DNA of 64,000 nucleotides from JTS-RE94 sp041750795 (lineage in GTDB: Bacteria > Planctomycetota > Planctomycetia > Pirellulales > PALSA-1355), in NCBI GenBank assembly GCA_041750795.1, contig JBGSYQ010000529.1:1-64000 (forward strand), given 5' to 3'. Below are positions 61,101 through 64,000 of this stretch, in pieces. The translations under genes were made by a program, and so were the position numbers. How positions within the stretch are numbered: position 1 is the stretch's first letter; the number at the start of each line of letters is the position of its first letter. The notes under the pieces are model-generated. The model saw nothing but the letters and a program-made list of their open reading frames with translations, had not been told where the DNA came from and searched no databases.

Positions 61101-63161
61101 ATGTTTGAGATTCCCATCCTGATGGTCTTGATTCCGGCCTTTCCCTTGGCCGGCACGATCGTGACCGCGGTCTTCGGCAAATGGCTGAAGCACGAAGCGC
61201 ATTGGCCGGTGGTCGTGTCGATCGTCTGCTCGTGCGCGTTGAGCCTGGCGTTGCTCTCGCAGGTAATTCACGAGGCGGAGGCCAATCCGCTGGCGGTGGG
61301 CTGGGAATCGACGTTCGAGTTGTGGAACTGGACCAGCGTGCCCGAGGCGATTGCGCGGCCCGAGTTTGCCGCACCGGCCGATGGCGCCGCGGCGTTGCCC
61401 GAGCGTTTGCCGTTTGTTGTCAACGTGACCATGCGCAGCGACCCGCTGACGTCGATCATGTTGGCGGTGGTGACGTTCGTGGCGTCGCTGGTGGCGATCT
61501 ATGCCGTGGGTTACATGCACGGCGACCCGGGCTATTGGCGATTCTTCACGTACATCGGGCTGTTCGTGTTCTCGATGACGATGCTCGTTTCGGTGAGCAA
61601 CTTCGTGCTGTTGTACGTGTTTTGGGAAGCGGTCGGCTTGTGCAGCTACTTGCTGGTCGGATTCTGGTATGAGAAGCCCGCGGCCATTGCCGCCGGCAAG
61701 AAGGCATTCCTGGTCAATCGCGTGGGCGACTTCGGATTTGCTTTGGGATTGTTCCTGATTTGGACCACCTACGGCACGCTCAATTATCACGACGCCGACG
61801 GCATCGCCGGCGTGCTCGGACAAACGCGGCTGGCGGCCAGCGGTGGATACGCGGCCGGCGGAGTGGCCACGGTCATTTGCTTGCTGCTGATGTTGGGTGC
61901 GTGCGGCAAGAGCGCGCAGTTTCCGCTGCACGTGTGGTTGCCCGACGCGATGGAAGGTCCCACGCCCGTCAGCGCGTTGATCCACGCGGCGACGATGGTG
62001 ACCGCGGGGGTGTACATGGTGACGCGCTGCACGCCGTTGTTCGTGGCATCGGCCGACGCGCAGCAGGTGGTGGCTATCGTCGGCGCCACGACGTGCGCGC
62101 TGGGAGGCGTCATCGCCCTGACGCAGACCGACCTGAAGCGCGTGTTGGCGTATTCAACCATCAGCCAGTTGGGTTACATGTTCCTGGCGTTGGGCTGCGG
62201 CACACTGGTTGCCATCACTGCCGGCATGTTCCACCTGCTGACGCACGCGTTTTTCAAGGCGCTGTTGTTTCTGGCCGCCGGCAGCGTGATGCACGCCATG
62301 GGCGGCATCATCGACATGCGGCGATTTAGCGGCCTGCGCAAATTGATGCCCTATACGCACTGGACGTTTCTCTTCGGCGGGCTGGCCTTGGGAGGCGTGA
62401 TCCCGTTTGCCGGCTTTTGGAGCAAGGACGCCATCCTGGGCGCCGTTCACCAGCGGGGGCACGACTCGGCGCTGTACCTTGCCTTGTACTGGGTGGGCAT
62501 GATCACGGCCTTTCTGACCGCGATCTATACGTTTCGCGCATTCTTTCTCACGTTCTATGGTCCGCTGCGCGTGCCGCACGAGTCGGGGCATCATGCCCAC
62601 GAGTCGCCGCGCACGATGACGGTGCCGCTGATGATCCTGGCCGCGTTCGCATTCGGCGCGGGCATGTGGCTGCAAGGCCCGGGGGATTTGGCCGGACTGC
62701 TGGGGCACACTCCGTCGCTGGCCTACCAGGCGGTGCCGCGAGCGGCCGACCATGGCGGTTCGCACTTGCTGGTGATGACCATCAGCACGATCTTCGCGCT
62801 GTCGGGCGTGGGGATCGCGGCTTACTTGTATTTGGGCGACGATGCTTTGGCGACCCGTTTGGCAAGATTACTCGCGCCCCTGTATTGGCTCTCGTACGGC
62901 AAATTCTTCTTCGATCCGATTTACAACGCGCTGTTCGTCTGGCCGCTGCTGGTGTTGGCCAAGGCCAGCGACTTGATCGACACGTACCTGATCGACGGAC
63001 TGGTGAACCTGGTGGGCAGCGTGCCGCCCTGGGTCGGCGCGCGGCTGCGATCGCTGCAGACCGGCATGGTGCAATTCTATGCGCTGGCCATGGTGTGGGG
63101 CGTGGTGGTGCTGATCGTCACCTTGCTGATCTGGCCGGCCATCGCGGCGGGTTCGAAATAA
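61101..63161 (+). CDS. nuoL: NADH-quinone oxidoreductase subunit L
   Basis: The distal antiporter-like pump subunit, 686 residues with about 16 helices and the long lateral helix at the C-terminus. Helix 5 has the pumping Glu in YVFWEAVGLCSYLLVGFW. Helix 7 has the Lys in GACGKSAQFPLHVWLPDAM, with EGPTPVSALIHAATMVTAGV next. AYSTISQLGYMFLALGCG and AFFKALLFLAAGSVMHAM (central Lys) are also standard. A His-rich loop at about 490-505 (HESGHHAHESPRT) is seen between late helices. It is followed by nuoM. Confidence 0.95.
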   Translation: MFEIPILMVLIPAFPLAGTIVTAVFGKWLKHEAHWPVVVSIVCSCALSLALLSQVIHEAEANPLAVGWESTFELWNWTSVPEAIARPEFAAPADGAAALPERLPFVVNVTMRSDPLTSIMLAVVTFVASLVAIYAVGYMHGDPGYWRFFTYIGLFVFSMTMLVSVSNFVLLYVFWEAVGLCSYLLVGFWYEKPAAIAAGKKAFLVNRVGDFGFALGLFLIWTTYGTLNYHDADGIAGVLGQTRLAASGGYAAGGVATVICLLLMLGACGKSAQFPLHVWLPDAMEGPTPVSALIHAATMVTAGVYMVTRCTPLFVASADAQQVVAIVGATTCALGGVIALTQTDLKRVLAYSTISQLGYMFLALGCGTLVAITAGMFHLLTHAFFKALLFLAAGSVMHAMGGIIDMRRFSGLRKLMPYTHWTFLFGGLALGGVIPFAGFWSKDAILGAVHQRGHDSALYLALYWVGMITAFLTAIYTFRAFFLTFYGPLRVPHESGHHAHESPRTMTVPLMILAAFAFGAGMWLQGPGDLAGLLGHTPSLAYQAVPRAADHGGSHLLVMTISTIFALSGVGIAAYLYLGDDALATRLARLLAPLYWLSYGKFFFDPIYNALFVWPLLVLAKASDLIDTYLIDGLVNLVGSVPPWVGARLRSLQTGMVQFYALAMVWGVVVLIVTLLIWPAIAAGSK

Positions 63162-63183
63162 GCGCGGAAAGAGGCGTGTCTCG

Positions 63184-64000
63184 ATGTCGATGCCGAACTT
63201 GCTGTTGACGACCATTTTGCTGCCGCTGGCCGGCTCGCTGGCGATTTGCGCCATCGGGCGCGACGCCCGGGCCGCCCGGGCGACGGCGCTGCTCGTGTCG
63301 CTGGCAACGTTACTCGCGACGGCCGTCCTGTTGTGCAACTATGCGCCCGGCGACGAGTCGTTTGCCGCGTGGAGCTATGCCTGGCTGGGCGAGACCTCGG
63401 CCGTAGACATCCGCTTCGACGTGGCGCTCGACGGCATCAGCCTGTGGCTGTTTGGTCTTTCGTCGCTTTTGCTGCTGACGTGCGTGCTGTTGAGTTGGGA
63501 CGCCGTCGCCGATCGGCCGGGGACGTACTATGCGCTGTTGTTGTTGTTGGGCTCGGGCATGTTGGGCGTGTTCGCCGCCCGCGACATCATCCTGTTTTAT
63601 GTCTTCTTCGAGTTCACGCTCATTCCGCTGTTTCTGTTGATTGGCATGTGGGGGCACGAAGACCGGCAGTACGCCGCGACGAAGTTCTTCATTTATACGC
63701 TGGCCGGCAGCATGCTGACGTTCTTGGCGCTGTTGTCGATCGTGCTGTGGGACTATTACCACTCGCCGGACGGCGTGATGACATTTTCGATTCCGCAATT
63801 GACGGCCGGACTGGCGGCGCGGCCGATTGCACAGCCTTATCAGTTGTGGATCTTCCTGGGATTGTTTGCCGGCTTTGCCATCAAGGTGCCGCTGTTTCCG
63901 CTGCACACCTGGCTGCCGCTGGCCCATACGCAGGCTCCCTCGGCCGGCAGCGTGCTGCTGGCGGGCATTTTGCTGAAGATCGGCACCTATGGCTTTCTGC
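63184..64000 (+). CDS. nuoM: NADH-quinone oxidoreductase subunit M (right-truncated)
   Basis: The second antiporter-like subunit, open to the right edge with no stop, so only the first 272 codons are seen. It begins MSMPNLLLTTILLPLAGSL. RFDVALDGISLWLFGLSSL, ILFYVFFEFTLIPLFLLIG (with the pumping Glu), AATKFFIYTLAGSMLTF and AFAIKVPLFPLHTWLPLAH-type (here GFAIKVPLFPLHTWLPLAH) segments are diagnostic, with the conserved Lys before VPLFPLH. AHTQAPSAGSVLLAGILLK is the next helix. Either ATG (63184 or 63190) may be used. nuoN is expected beyond the edge. Confidence 0.94.
   Translation, partial: MSMPNLLLTTILLPLAGSLAICAIGRDARAARATALLVSLATLLATAVLLCNYAPGDESFAAWSYAWLGETSAVDIRFDVALDGISLWLFGLSSLLLLTCVLLSWDAVADRPGTYYALLLLLGSGMLGVFAARDIILFYVFFEFTLIPLFLLIGMWGHEDRQYAATKFFIYTLAGSMLTFLALLSIVLWDYYHSPDGVMTFSIPQLTAGLAARPIAQPYQLWIFLGLFAGFAIKVPLFPLHTWLPLAHTQAPSAGSVLLAGILLKIGTYGFL

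Noticed and set aside
1..64000. tRNA, rRNA, CRISPR or prophage genes
   Set aside because: I looked through all gaps and saw no cloverleaf with anticodon, no rRNA signature, no regular repeat-spacer array and no phage or transposase protein. A covariance-model search could still find small RNAs I cannot see by eye.

Overview
The window is GC-rich chromosomal DNA from a planctomycete, most likely a Pirellulales-type member of the Planctomycetota. The lineage call is an inference. It rests on an N-terminal FSLRTILL-type membrane protein, a stranded peptide with the planctomycetal LExLExRxxxA leader motif (14496-14579), a SecA with a large internal insertion, several planctomycete-style paralogous TPR proteins, and dispersed inverted repeats of kinds common in these genomes. 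I saw no tRNA, rRNA, CRISPR array, transposase or phage gene.

Region by region: 1-1161 holds the end of a large hydrophilic protein and a small membrane protein. 1221-2828 is nadB (NAD biosynthesis). 3439-9033 is a three-gene export or gliding-type ABC module: a GldA-like ATPase, a fused GldF/GldG-like permease and a DUF4340 protein. 9048-12880 (minus) is a four-gene set: PaaK-like ligase, D-glutamate-cyclase-like protein, class V aminotransferase and DUF971 protein. 13064-14353 is an MFS exporter. 14595-25371 (minus) carries 5-oxoprolinase, two tandem TPR-glycosyltransferase-like proteins, a PQQ-type beta-propeller protein and an FHA-GAF sigma-54 activator. 25570-30542 holds a CbiX-like chelatase, a Prc-type S41 protease with a clear terminator, a methyltransferase and a PhnP-like hydrolase. 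30842-38196 is secA, waaA (Kdo transferase), metK and a membrane protein interrupted in frame by a REP-like palindrome. 38259-42859 holds an HExxH protein, a methyltransferase, a D-aminoacylase-like amidohydrolase and a PhyH dioxygenase. 43048-50049 is a plus-strand run including a 37-residue membrane peptide, a UDP-sugar pyrophosphorylase, mannose-1-phosphate guanylyltransferase, a lipase-like hydrolase, ruvX, an SDR protein, an MBL-fold protein and a small secreted protein. 50075-51274 (minus) is an M20 deacylase.

From 51540 to the right edge runs the respiratory complex I operon nuoABCDEFGHIJKLM. NuoM is cut by the window end and NuoN is presumably beyond it. The leader of this operon is the most interesting regulatory stretch. 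A good sigma-70-like promoter with a palindrome over its -35 box is followed by a hairpin and T-run. After that comes a near-consensus Rex operator (TTGTGA-N6-TCACAA) 22 bases before the nuoA start, which suggests NADH/NAD+-responsive control. The operon is also split between nuoD and nuoE by an inverted-repeat element that abuts the stop codon of one gene and the start of the next.

Most of the content is recognisable housekeeping or cell-envelope function. I did not find a clearly new defence or biosynthetic system. The unusual points are regulatory sites, small mobile-looking repeats inside or against genes, lineage-specific protein architectures and one overlooked small ORF.
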